A stretch of 64,000 nucleotides of DNA from positions 744,001 through 808,000 of the forward strand of contig MU385711.1 in NCBI GenBank assembly GCA_022497155.1, given 5' to 3'. The stretch comes from Whalleya microplaca. Its lineage: Eukaryota > Ascomycota > Sordariomycetes > Xylariales > Xylariaceae. The notes under the pieces are model-generated. The model had not been told where the DNA came from, made no database searches, and saw only the letters and a program-made list of their open reading frames with translations. Below, piece after piece: positions 1 to 9,736 of this stretch. The position numbers and the translations under genes were made by a program. How positions within the stretch are numbered: the stretch's first letter is position 1; the number at the start of each line of letters is the position of its first letter.

Positions 1-2
1 AT

Positions 3-324
3 GGAAGATGCGTACAATTAAAAACCCAAAAGCCGGGCGCGAAGGGCGCATCAGTTCTGTTTGCCTACTTCGAGATAGGGCTTGTATCTGACGAGATTCG
101 GTCGATTGGTCCGCGAGAAGCTGCCGATGGTTTACTCAAAGAGATTACCGGATGTGAAAATGGCGGTGACTCTCAATATGAGCATTGGAGATACCTAGCC
201 TATCCCTTATACGATTGTCCAGTCCGTAAGTAATGAGGCAAGGATGTTGAGCTGCTCAAAAGGTGATCTAACAATTCCGAATATAGTGATCGGTGGGCTG
301 ACGCCGAGTAACCGAGACTACTAA
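3..324 (+). CDS. 3' end of an unrecognised gene, truncated by the window edge
   Basis: The reading frame is open from the first bases of the window to a clear intron and a short last exon. The exon at 3-225 encodes a compact, coding-looking segment (around SVLFAYFEIGLVSDEIRS, later YLAYPLYDCPV). The donor GTAAGT is at 226, a CTAAC branch-like site lies near 269, and the acceptor TATAG ends at 286. The last exon then reads 12 codons to TAA. I do not recognise the family; the 5' part lies outside the window. Splicing is inferred from consensus sites only. Confidence 0.5.
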
Positions 325-924
325 GGATGGTGATGGTTGGGATAGCACTTGCGAACTGATATCGCATCTGGTTATTGATGAGGTTCAAATGAATGTGGAC
401 AATGCTGAAGGAGTGTATAATTATTATACGAAGGGTAGAACTGAATCTGTTTTTGTATGGTAGAATCTAGATTGACTGACTGGTTGGATTGAATGCGTGG
501 GATCTCCTTTTTCTACTGTCTTTCCCTCTCGACTTTCCCGTGACTCCGTTCTTCAAATTTGCCTTATTCTCGCTATTAAGTGGTTATATAGGCCTATAAG
601 GGCTTACACTAAACCCATTTCCTTATATATATAATTTTAAAGGCATTTTCGATTCGATTAAGTTAAAGACCTTAAAGCTTTTAAAAATGAAATTAAGATT
701 AGTTTTAAGTTAAAACGTTAAGTGGTTAATTAGTTATATATAAAAACGTACTTTTTAAAATAGAATGTCGTAATTTTATTATTAATGTGTCCTTGGTGGC
801 CTAAAGGGCTACCACACCCTTTCTATATCCGGACCGAACTTGTGAGATCCTAAGTGAAAACAATAAATTTGTGGAATTCAAGGTATTAAGCAAAGGTAAA
901 GAAGTTAAAGAGAGCACCGCAGTC
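325..924. other. AT-rich gene-free stretch, probable RIP-affected repeat remnant
   Basis: Between the left-edge gene and the NLR gene no convincing ORF is visible. From about 560 to 790 the sequence is strongly AT-rich with many TA steps, as expected of an old repeat mutated by RIP. The remainder should contain the two convergent 3' ends. Confidence 0.5.
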
Positions 925-3900
925 TTATGCGAATTTCAACAGAAATTCTTCCGAAGCTAGAATGTCAGGGTGACCCTGCGGCAATTTTTGGCGCTGGCGG
1001 TAAACATGCTCCGCCAATTCCCGTGCCTGTTCAACGTCTCCGGCCACAAACAGAGCTTCAGCGAGCTCATGCTGAGAGGGCAATAAAGCGCCGTGGCCAG
1101 GAGACCCTGCTATTTGTCGCTGGCGGTATTGTACCACCTCCTTGAGCGCTTCCACGGCTTTGTCGGCTTCCCCGCTTATTCTGTACACGCGACCTAGCTC
1201 ATGCAGCGTCGCAAGCCGCGTTGGATGAGGGAGATCCATCACGCTATTCTGTATGGATAGTATCTCCAGCAATATCGGTTCTGCCGCTTTCGGCTGTCCC
1301 ATTCTGGTGTATGTTTTGGCAAGGCCGTGGAGCGTGCTCAACCGATGGCTATCGTCTTCGGCTAGGCTCCTTTGCTCGTGTTCAGCGACGTCAATCAAGA
1401 TCGCGATTGCATCTTTGCAGCGACATTCAAACTGAGGCCCTTGTGGGGTCTTGGCATACGCCCGTGCCAGTTCGTGTCGAGATTTCAACAATTCAAGATC
1501 AGTGGGGGGCAAATTTTGACTGCGAACGTCGACGACATGCTCGAGCAGAGTAATGGGCCTTTCGAACTCCCCCTCTAATAGCAACACGCGCGCAAGATCT
1601 TGCTGAGATGTAAGTAGGTCTGAATCACTCTCGTGGCATATGCAGTTTCGTTTTTGCACGACGTCCTCCAGAATGGATATTGCCATGGGGACTTCTCCAA
1701 GGCCGCGCGCGGTATTGGCCATCGCATGTCGAGACTTGAGGCAATCGAGATTCATGTTGCCCAGTCGTTCCTCTTTGAGGCAAATGATCTTCTCATAGAG
1801 TTCTTTCGCTAATGAGCGGAGGCCACATCTCTCGTCACTGGCAGCTTTGAGATCATAAAGTGGCAGCAGCTCCCAAGTGGGAGACTTTTGGTTGGCATCG
1901 AATATCGAGAATAGCACCCCCAACATGCTACTGACCATGTTGTCATCTCGAGCCTGATGAAGTAGCCTAGAGCAATGGAAGATCACGATCGCGGACGTAG
2001 GTTGATGCTCTTTGCAGATTTCAATTGCCGGCCTGAGGTCCAGGAATGAATGCAGATGAGGGCGCATGGCTATTTCCCATCCAACCCACCGACATGTGCC
2101 TCTGCTAGCCAGAGTAAGGAAAGTACCTGCACTCAGCCACCGAGGATCTAGTCGCTCAGTACTATCACTTTTGAACCGATTCCGCACCCATAAATGGACC
2201 AGCGGATGCATTGAAAGACTCTTGAATCCATGTTGCGTCTCTATGTTGATGAGAGCCAGTGATTCGAGCGTCAATATTGCTTGTTCACGCAGATTTTGAT
2301 ATTCATCTGACTCATTGCTCACTCGAAACAACGGTGACATTGCCGATACCATGCTAGGAGTGATGTCGTCCAGACATTGGCCATGCTGGCTCGTTGCCTG
2401 AAAACCACGTGAGACTGATTCGAATATCTCAAGTGGTAGATTTGTGAAATGGAACATCGAAAGAAGTCCGAGAAGGTCTCTGGCGATTTGCGCATTTCTG
2501 GGGCCGAATTTTTCTAAGGCCTCGATTGAGACCTCAAACGCTCCGTGAAGGTTTGCATGCCTGTTTTGACCCTGCACAAGTTCAAAAGCCATTTGCTGCT
2601 GTGGCCGTTTCTGGAAAATCTGTGGATACTCGCGAATGCGACAGAATGTCTTGATATATGCACCCGCCTGTATTATGGCGAGGGGATGCCCAAAAAGTAG
2701 CTTGGCTACCCTCGCTGCGTCTTCCGACTCTGCGCTCCAATCATCTTTGTGAACATTAGCGGCTTTGAACAGAAGCTCGGACGCATGTTTGTCATCAAGA
2801 CCAGTAATACGCTCAAGGCCAACGGTTTGGTGATGGTTACAAGTTGGATTTCGAGATGTAAGGATCACTGAACCATTTTTACCGGGAGGGAGGAAAGCAT
2901 GATAATCGATTTGGACGTCGTCGGCGTTGTCGAGTATCAGCAGCCACTTCTCGCTAATTCTGCCCAGTCTTTTCCGGGCTTCGTCCAAAGTTCTAGTGGT
3001 CTTTTTGCATTCAGCAAGAGCTGCAATATACCCGCTCTCTGCCATGGGTCTCGAGCTGACGTCAATCCAGAAGATACCCCAGAAACTAGGATGTAAGCCA
3101 TTCTGTTTAAGGACGCATGGAAAAAGCCAAGCTTACTCGTTTTGCATCTTGTGGGCAACGTGGAGGCAAATTTCACTCTTTCCAATCCCTCCTTCACCTA
3201 CGACGACAAAGACCTTCCTTCGACCCGGTCCAGGATCTTCTTCTCGCAAGGCATGAGTGATTCGATCGATAACTTCCTCTCGACCTGTGAACAAGGGGTT
3301 GACAGTACTAGATAGAGTTGAGTACACGTTAAATCTCGCATCTGCAAACGCATTAGTTGTTGGTTCTCATTGAAATAGCCATTAGAATCTACCATGTGAT
3401 CGTTCTGCTTGAAGGTTGGGAGCGTCTTCAATGAGCTTCCTTAACTGTATGACCACTTTCTGAAAATTGGTGTCGTCTCGGCCTCTGAACTTAGACATCA
3501 TGACGTGGTTAGCTATAAGCCCTTCGTTTTCAACACCATCCAGTGTGGCGTTCTCGTAGGCGACAAGCTGTAGGCAAATATGGGAAATTTAGTCATTTCC
3601 AAGAAACAATAATATAAGAACCATACGAACCAGAACTTACGATACGCTTTCCCGAGGCTATCTTCTTGGCCCAGGAGCCCAATACTGCCTTGAGGATTTG
3701 TGTGGCTTTGGTCTCGTAGAAGCAGAACAGTGGAATGCGGTACCATGGTTCCCATCCACCGTTGGCACACCGAGTAAAGAAATGTACAAGATCTTGTAGA
3801 ACGTAAGTCCGGGCATTCAAGTCCCTATACAAGTTGTCAGATACTTGTTTGCCCATCAAAGTGGAGATCAAGATATGCCAATCCAACGCTTTCTTCATCC

Positions 3901-4636
3901 CAGTGCCTTTCAATGGTGAAGCGAGGAAGATGATGCCAACAATAGATAAGAGGACACAGCGAAACTGGCTCTGCCGGGTAGCAATGTCAACAGCCTGACA
4001 GTCAGTCATGTTCGACGTGGCCGATACGTTCGAAACATACTTTCATCGCAATAATGCCTCCGAAACAAGAAGCTATGATAAGAAGTGGTCTTGTAGATTG
4101 TTCACCCTACAAAAGACAGTCAATTTCCGAATATCCATGCATCATGTATGAGAAGTGAATACCAGGATCTCGGACTTTGTGGCCCGGAGAAAGACCTGTG
4201 CTTGTCCCATCAATGTGTCGACAGAAGCATCGATACAATAGTCGCCGTCCCAGTCATACGTCCATATGAAGCTGTCAGGGAAATAACCTGGTAGCATGTC
4301 GTCATCCGCCAGCCAATTCACTGAACGCTGTGGACGATTGTCGACATTGCCATTCTCAAACGCTAGCCACGTTCGAGGAGATTGGGTACCCAACCCGTGA
4401 ATTGCAATTATGCTATTGGGCTTAGCGTAACATCCATTGAGGCAGAGGTGAAGCGCAGCATACTGGATACTAGGTTCCACAGCAGTTTGATTTCGCGGCC
4501 ACACCCTGCGAAATCCGAAGAGACGCGACATGGTCGGATTCATGGCGTCAATGAGCAGTTGGAGTGATTTCTGGGTGCAATGTGAGGGCTTTTGGAAATT
4601 TGGTTGGCCAGAGGGACCTGTTTTAGCGGCTGACAA
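925..4636 (-). CDS. SesB-like NLR: alpha/beta-hydrolase, NB-ARC and TPR domains
   Basis: Fungal STAND/NLR protein, a class involved in non-self recognition and incompatibility. Exons in transcription order: 4636-4163, 4106-4041, 3994-3641, 3567-3393, 3341-3137, 3085-925; all phases agree and give about 1144 residues. The first ATG is uncertain; ATGs at 4543 or 4531 are equally plausible. The N-terminal domain has the IIAIHGLGT oxyanion-type motif of SesB-like esterases and an ASCFGG nucleophile elbow, with Cys where Ser would be expected in GxSxG. The NB-ARC region shows the P-loop GEGGIGKS, Walker B LLILDNADD, and GHPLAI in place of GLPLA. The C-terminal 350 or so residues contain about five or six kinesin-light-chain-type TPRs (for example LHELGRVYRISGEADKA). 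It is transcribed divergently from the DUF6601-type gene. NLR identity is secure; ligand and activity cannot be told. Confidence 0.85.
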
Positions 4637-4938
4637 AGAGGCGGCAGGACAGCTGTCCCGCGTATCTTGGTAGGTAGGTCAAGCCGCACCGAGCCCCAAG
4701 CAGAACCATGCATTTCATGTGTGTTAAGCTGGCTGCACTGCCATAAGCAAAAGCCTCGAGGCAGCTTCTAGGCAGCCCCGATGCAGCCCTGATGCAGCCC
4801 CGATGCAGTCCGACGAGAATGATGATGTCAAGGGGCGCGGTCCGGTGAGAGAAAGGGAAGGACACCTACCAATGATTGTTTCCTAGCTAAACTCTTCCAT
4901 TGCTCTCGAAGAGATACGGAAAGCTAGGCTCTCATAAA
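4637..4938. promoter_or_regulatory. Divergent promoter region of the NLR and DUF6601-type genes
   Basis: About 300 bp separate two divergently transcribed genes, so both promoters must lie here. The only striking element is the 11-bp tandem repeat listed separately. No confident TATA box is visible. Confidence 0.45.
4773..4815. repeat. 11-bp tandem repeat in a divergent promoter
   Basis: Three near-perfect copies of CAGCCCCGATG (one with C to T) plus a degenerate fourth are arranged head to tail. The regular spacing is about one DNA turn, which could place identical binding sites on one helical face. That role is inference. Confidence 0.75.
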
Positions 4939-6045
4939 ATGACGACTTCTCATTCTCCGTTCACTCTTGATACGGAGCTTTGCAAGGAATTGAGGTTGAA
5001 GCCTACACATCAAGCCGCCGGCTCACAACACCCCACTCTTATCCGCACCGACCCCTCCGCAGCATCACCAACTCTTCCCGGTCAGCCCCGCATCTCATTA
5101 GAACACCAGGAATCTCTCGAAGCATATCTAGCGGCGGAGCACCTCACTCCGGAGCTTGATCAGCTTGCGCCATACCTCTGGCTTGTACGCAAACCAAGAT
5201 TCGTGTCACCGATGAATTCAATAGCTTATGCATACCATCATGTGAAGACTTCAACCCCCAGCAGTACGCATATCTCTCCACTGCACCATCAACAGGTGCG
5301 CGGTCGCGAGATCATCTCATCCGAGAATCCCAGCCTTCATCTCGTGTGGCACTACAACAGAATCTTCATCAAGCCGATCCCACGATATCTGCTATCCCAC
5401 GCGTTCTGGCAGTCTATCAGGCCCAAATCCGGCATTTACCGTGCTTCTTGTGGATTTTTACGTTCGTACGCGTACCTCGTCCGCTACGAAGTGGATTTTC
5501 ATCAGGCTGTTAGTGAAAAACTGAGGCTGATCCCGAGAGTGGACGGGAATGAACCAATTACGTACGAGCGCTTTGCTCTCTTCATTGCGCAATTTGAACG
5601 TATTCCCGGCACTGAGGTCAGTCCTAGGTATGATGGTTACGGAGAGCTGCGATTGAGTCGCTTGAACATGTGTACCCGGATCGTCCTGCGCAAATTAACT
5701 TTCCACCACGTGCAGCCACAGTTAGGCGCATTTGTGGGGAGTTTCTTGGCTCCATTTCTGACATTTTGTGCCGTGGTCTCGGTGATGCTGAGCGCCATGC
5801 AAGTGCAGCTGGCTACTGCTCAAGTTGATGTGCATCAGGCCTCCGGAGGTTGGTCGACTGCCACATCTGTGTTTCAGTGGTTCTCTGTTGGGACTCTCTT
5901 GGCTGTTGTTTTCTTCGCTGCCGCACTATTGTGGCTGTTCTCCTTCATGCTTCTCCATGAATTTTTCTTTTCTCGCCGCTTGCTCAAGCAACGAAATACG
6001 GCATGTCAGAATTCTGAGAGGGAGCCCAGCTCGGCAGTTGTGTAA
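4939..6045 (+). CDS. DUF6601-type fungal membrane protein
   Basis: Single-exon gene of 368 residues from ATG 4939; the frame is open upstream only through a non-ATG codon. The soluble N-terminal part (about 1-270) contains the pattern I recall for fungal DUF6601, including IFIKPIPRYLLSHAFW and YLWLVRKPR. Two strong transmembrane segments follow near the C-terminus (around LGAFVGSFLAPFLTFCAVV and the LLAVVFFAAALLWLFSFML region), then a basic, Ser-rich tail. The family is often found in filamentous ascomycetes and has no established biochemical role. It shares a 300-bp promoter region with the NLR, which suggests but does not show a shared function. The family name is from memory. Confidence 0.7.
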   Translation: MTTSHSPFTLDTELCKELRLKPTHQAAGSQHPTLIRTDPSAASPTLPGQPRISLEHQESLEAYLAAEHLTPELDQLAPYLWLVRKPRFVSPMNSIAYAYHHVKTSTPSSTHISPLHHQQVRGREIISSENPSLHLVWHYNRIFIKPIPRYLLSHAFWQSIRPKSGIYRASCGFLRSYAYLVRYEVDFHQAVSEKLRLIPRVDGNEPITYERFALFIAQFERIPGTEVSPRYDGYGELRLSRLNMCTRIVLRKLTFHHVQPQLGAFVGSFLAPFLTFCAVVSVMLSAMQVQLATAQVDVHQASGGWSTATSVFQWFSVGTLLAVVFFAAALLWLFSFMLLHEFFFSRRLLKQRNTACQNSEREPSSAVV

Positions 6046-6251
6046 TTGCTTTTGAAGCCTCGGAAAACACGATGGATAGTAGAGCTGCTTGGAAGAGCTT
6101 GAGAAACGACAGCATTGTATCTCATGATACTGGTGGATATTCTTGTCGTGCTATCGACATCTACGAACGAAGAGCAGAGTTCTCGAACTGCATCCCAAGC
6201 ATCCTCACACCTGTCCATATATACTGTTCCAATGCAGTCCCTATCGTACCG

Positions 6252-6347
6252 TTCTAGCCGTCTGGCGCAATGGTCAAGCGTCTAGAAGCCTTCTCTCGAG
6301 GAAAGGGGTTTAAATCCCTGATCCACCTAGAATTCCCTCCCTTTTTT
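6252..6347 (+). other. tRNA-like Pol III unit (degenerate tRNA or SINE head)
   Basis: An A-box-like TGGCGCAATGG at 6263-6273 is followed 34 nt later by a B-box-like GGTTTAAATCC at 6307-6317, and by a run of six T at 6342-6347 that could end Pol III transcription. The flanks TTCTAG (6252) and CTAGAA (6327) are complementary. A proper cloverleaf does not fold: the presumed acceptor arm is not adjacent to the T arm and no clear anticodon stem forms. I therefore read it as a degenerate tRNA or tRNA-derived SINE head, not a functional tRNA. Confidence 0.4.
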
Positions 6348-6500
6348 CTTAAACTTCCCTCCTCTTCACTTAATATAACGCTAGTATATATTAATACCAG
6401 TTTTTATTATTTAAATGTAAATATAAAACGCGTTAAAAATTAAAAGATTTTTTAAAATATATTAATTTTTTAAGGAATAGTAGTAGTTAGGCACGCCTAG
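6348..6500. repeat. AT-rich tract behind the tRNA-like unit
   Basis: A very AT-rich stretch rich in TTTAAA and TATATTA words follows the Pol III-like unit directly. It could be a mutated SINE body or an independent repeat remnant. No ORF. Confidence 0.4.
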
Positions 6501-6550
6501 TATATTGACCTATAGGGTATAGGTGACGGTGCACTAAATCTTGACCCCTT

Positions 6551-6616
6551 TGTATATAAAGGGGCGAAGCCCCCTTTATATAGGCAAAGGGCAAGGGAAG
6601 ACCTCCGGTCTTCCCC
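6551..6616. repeat. Two adjacent perfect-stem hairpins, LTR-like
   Basis: The first palindrome has arms TATATAAAGGGGC (6553-6565) and GCCCC-CTTTATATA (6569-6582), one extra C on the 3' side. The second has arms GGGAAGACC (6595-6603) and GGTCTTCCC (6607-6615). Such hairpins are common in LTRs of fungal Copia-type elements, and TGT begins the segment, but I cannot find the matching second LTR or target duplication, so class is unproven. Confidence 0.5.
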
Positions 6617-7575
6617 TAATACCTCCCCGATAGGGCTTACAGCATAAGCCCTGCATCTGACACACACTGTAGATAGCTTCGTTATAGAGAAATATAAGTC
6701 TTTCAGTCACTCTCTTTTACACGCAGCCTGAAGCTCCGTGTACCGTGTCCGTTGTCTCATCATACGACTCATCAGTACCATCCGATAATATAATACACGG
6801 CAAGGTACCAGCGATATCATCGTGGTGAGTCGATTCCGTAATAGTGACTTTACGTCCTCGTCGGCGTAGAACATTACGGGATATTGATTCCATATTTCGG
6901 AATCGTGTCGCTAGTTATAGGCCCCATACCTGTGGCTATATAACTCGGGGTAACGCCCCCTGAGGGCTTTAGTGATGAGACGTCCCTGATAATACCGGAT
7001 ACGACACCACCTGTCGGAATATAGGGTGACTGGTAGGCCCCCGGCCTGTGGCTATATAGTGCAGGGCATTCGCTCTATAGACTCTAGTGATGTTAATTTA
7101 CTAATGATAGCTTCTATGGTACTCATGACTTGCGTCTAATTCAGCAGGGGTTATGTATGGTACTACGGCCCGGAGGTGCAGAGGTGCATGCGATGGTTGG
7201 AGAGTAAACACACGTTGAGGCAACTGGAGGATCTCTATTCTGTCTAGATATACCTGATATCTGATTGGTGGTTTCCACCATTGGCAGTTTGCAAATCCTC
7301 TCCTTTGGAAGGCGGCACCGGTATTCTATAGGTATCCACTGTATCCAAGCATGCCTTCCCTGTCATTTATAGGAGCTCGCAGGCACAATATCTGCATGAC
7401 CTCCAGTTGTATCTATAGCACCACATTGGTACCTAGTTACTGATAAATGTTTGCCGGTTGTTTCTTGCTATGATCCCAATCCAAAGACGAACTCTCATCA
7501 CTATGCACTGCCAAAGGGTGTTTGGCTGCCGCGCTGCGTCTGTTCTTATTATTGTCGTTGATCTTCTTAGCACGT
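6617..7575. other. Gene-free stretch, probable transposon remnant
   Basis: About 960 bp without a convincing reading frame. Repeated phrases such as GGCCCCATACCTGTGGCTATATA (near 6918) and GGCCCCCGGCCTGTGGCTATATA (near 7037) recur, each followed by CGGGGTA- or CAGGGCA-like sequence. This looks like imperfect internal repetition in an old mobile element. Confidence 0.4.
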
Positions 7576-7842
7576 TTAATTAATGCTGGGCCGTCTCGGT
7601 CGTTGGATCCTTATGGGGGACTGGTGGCCGTCTGAGGGAGAGGCTTCCGTGGTATCTGTTTCCGGGTTGCTTGTATTTGGCACATAATCCGGATACTCTG
7701 GAACATTCAGTGGGCCCGAGGTCGCAGAACAGAGCTCGCTATAATCGGGCACAGGAGGCTGCTGACGGTCGTCCTGAGGAGGCCCCCGATCGATCGTGGA
7801 AAGCTCATGCTCAGTTTCGTTCTTAGAGAAGCAGCAACCCAT
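7576..7842 (-). CDS. Small acidic protein with N-myristoylation/palmitoylation signal
   Basis: An 88-residue ORF begins MGCCFSK, a textbook N-myristoylation signal (Gly2, Ser6, Lys7) with two adjacent cysteines suited to palmitoylation. The rest is low-complexity, acidic and Pro-rich and ends with a basic patch (RIQRPRRP). If expressed, it should sit on the cytoplasmic face of a membrane. No domain is recognisable and no intron is needed. It lies alone between transposon-like segments, about 1.5 kb from the DUF6601-type gene. Function unknown; a chance ORF cannot be excluded, although the start signal is unusually complete. Confidence 0.5.
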   Translation of the reverse strand: MGCCFSKNETEHELSTIDRGPPQDDRQQPPVPDYSELCSATSGPLNVPEYPDYVPNTSNPETDTTEASPSDGHQSPIRIQRPRRPSIN

Positions 7843-7985
7843 TGCATGTATGGATAGATTATTGAGCGAAGGTGCAATTAAATCAGTATAAAGGTGAAAA
7901 GGGGCGAGTGTCTATTCAAGACGTTATAGTATAATCAGAGTGTGTACGTCCAGAAACTTGGCTTAGGAAGTCAGGGCGAATAGGC

Positions 7986-8339
7986 CTAATATATATAACG
8001 CCAGATATGTGTATGACTAACAACCATCGGATCATACGCGATACGCTTGTAATACATTCGTGATGTCAATTCTTTGATGTTTACTTGCCATGTTGGTGGT
8101 GTCGAGTCGGGTGCACCAACAGGCGGGTCCAAGAACAAAGAGGAAGCGACTTGAAGCTGACCTAAATCAACTATTAGAACCTCATATGATTTCTTCCAAC
8201 TGTGAAACTTCCAGCTTTCAACATAGTATAATCGCAAACACTCAGTACGCTGAGGGCACTGTAGGCCTAAGCCCCTTTGTCTTTTCGTTGAGGGCCATCC
8301 TAGCAACCCACCAAGTGGCCACGAAGTGGTGTTGACCAA
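7986..8339 (-). pseudogene. Possible coding fragment of unknown family
   Basis: A 117-codon open frame contains a coding-looking stretch (around DPPVGAPDSTPPTWQVNI and ELTSRMYYKRIAYDPMVV) but no identifiable start context or downstream continuation. I do not recognise it. It may be the relic of a gene broken by the surrounding repeats, or a chance ORF. Confidence 0.22.
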
Positions 8340-8639
8340 ATGTTACACTAACCGATTGTTTTAAGCGAGGAATGATAGTTCGAGGTGTACAAAATGATGA
8401 AAAAAGAGCTTGCATCCCAAAATGAGCCCGCGACCCCTGTCTCCGCCGCCTTTTGTTCTACGCGGATATTGTATGTTAAGATGCATACACATCGCTTTAT
8501 TCAAATGATACAGAAAATTAACCTCGTATTTCTTTACAAATTATACTATGATGCCTCTCTTAGAACAGCTAACTCCAAAAGTATTCGACGAATAATCCAC
8601 AAGTGATATGTACAATAGCAAAGTGCACTTTTATTGATA

Positions 8640-8960
8640 GTAGCCAAACCCGTGCCGTAACATTCGACACCGAGATGCAGCTGCCAGCGTTTAGTTTCTG
8701 GAGAAAGGTTTAACTAGAATGAGTGAGCAAAGCTAGAGAACTTACCTGACCGCCAGCCCTTCAGCTTCTAGTGAATTCTCTAGCCACAACTTGATGGTCG
8801 CTGATATCATGTGGTCGAGACAACGCATACCTGAACATACTAGGGATTGAGTCTTAGAAGTTTCTAACCCCGAAAATCCCGACTTTCTCTCACATGACGA
8901 CCATCAATGAAGTGTAACGATAATATGGGTGGACATATATTATATGCGGAATGAGTCCCA
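8640..8960 (-). pseudogene. Possible remnant with two intron-like junctions
   Basis: On the minus strand a short coding-like segment (MRCLDHMISATIKLWLEN) is bounded by intron-like sequences: an upstream GTGAGA...TTCAG and a downstream GTAAGT...CTCCAG. That arrangement suggests exons of a degraded gene. No start, stop or family can be assigned. Confidence 0.22.
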
Positions 8961-9092
8961 GATACCAAGATCAAATTCATTACTGGGATATTTTCTGTAA
9001 GCTGAATATGAGGGATCCACAATAGGGGTTATGGATGCCAAGATTCAGCGCATTGCGAGCGACCTAATTCAAGTCTCTCTTGTAGCACGGGG

Positions 9093-9423
9093 TACTTGCT
9101 ATGGCTAATTCGCCTCGTCACGCCCAAGGGCGTTGCGCTTTAATTAGTAAAAAGCCCATGTAATATAAAAAATTCCGATGTACATCCGCTACCACCTAAA
9201 ATATTAATAGACAAATGTAGATTCGTTAGGCGTATATCTTCTTGTTTTAAATATGTGACAGTACGTAACAAAAGTACTTCGACTTATATAATAAGTTATA
9301 CTGAATGTCAAGTCACTTTTATACTCCACTGATATACATCGGAATTTTTATATTACTAGGGTCTTTTACTAGTTAAAGCGCAACGCCCTCTGGGCGTTGG
9401 AGGCGAATTAGCCATAGCAAGTA
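9093..9423. mobile_element. 327-bp mariner-type MITE with TA target duplication
   Basis: Nearly 90 bp at the left end (CTTGCTATGGCTAATTCGCC onward, from 9095) match the reverse complement of the right end (to 9421) with only scattered differences. The element is flanked on both sides by TA (9093-9094 and 9422-9423), as expected of Tc1/mariner insertion. Each arm also contains a small inner palindrome around CAACGCCC/GGGCGTTG. There is no coding capacity, so it is a non-autonomous MITE. Confidence 0.85.
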
Positions 9424-9736
9424 CATAGTCGGCATTGTAGCCTTATAGAACTAATTAATGAAGAGATAAAGCCACTCGATAACTTCGTTAAACAATATAA
9501 TACAAAGAATATCCCACACAGCTACTTGAGCAACATAATTATTCTAGGGCGAATGCTGTGGGATACGTATGGATATGTACCTATATCATTAAAAGCAATG
9601 AAATCGACGTTATTACGTATATTAAAAATATGTAGTAAGAGCAAATAGCAGAGAACTGTTCTTAGGCCTAACCTTCAACATTGCCTATTCTTGAACGTGG
9701 CGACTAATGATAGGCTGGCTTGAAATGCGGCTTTGG
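9424..9736. other. Gene-free stretch
   Basis: About 310 bp of AT-rich sequence downstream of the secreted-protein gene. Nothing recognisable. Confidence 0.4.
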
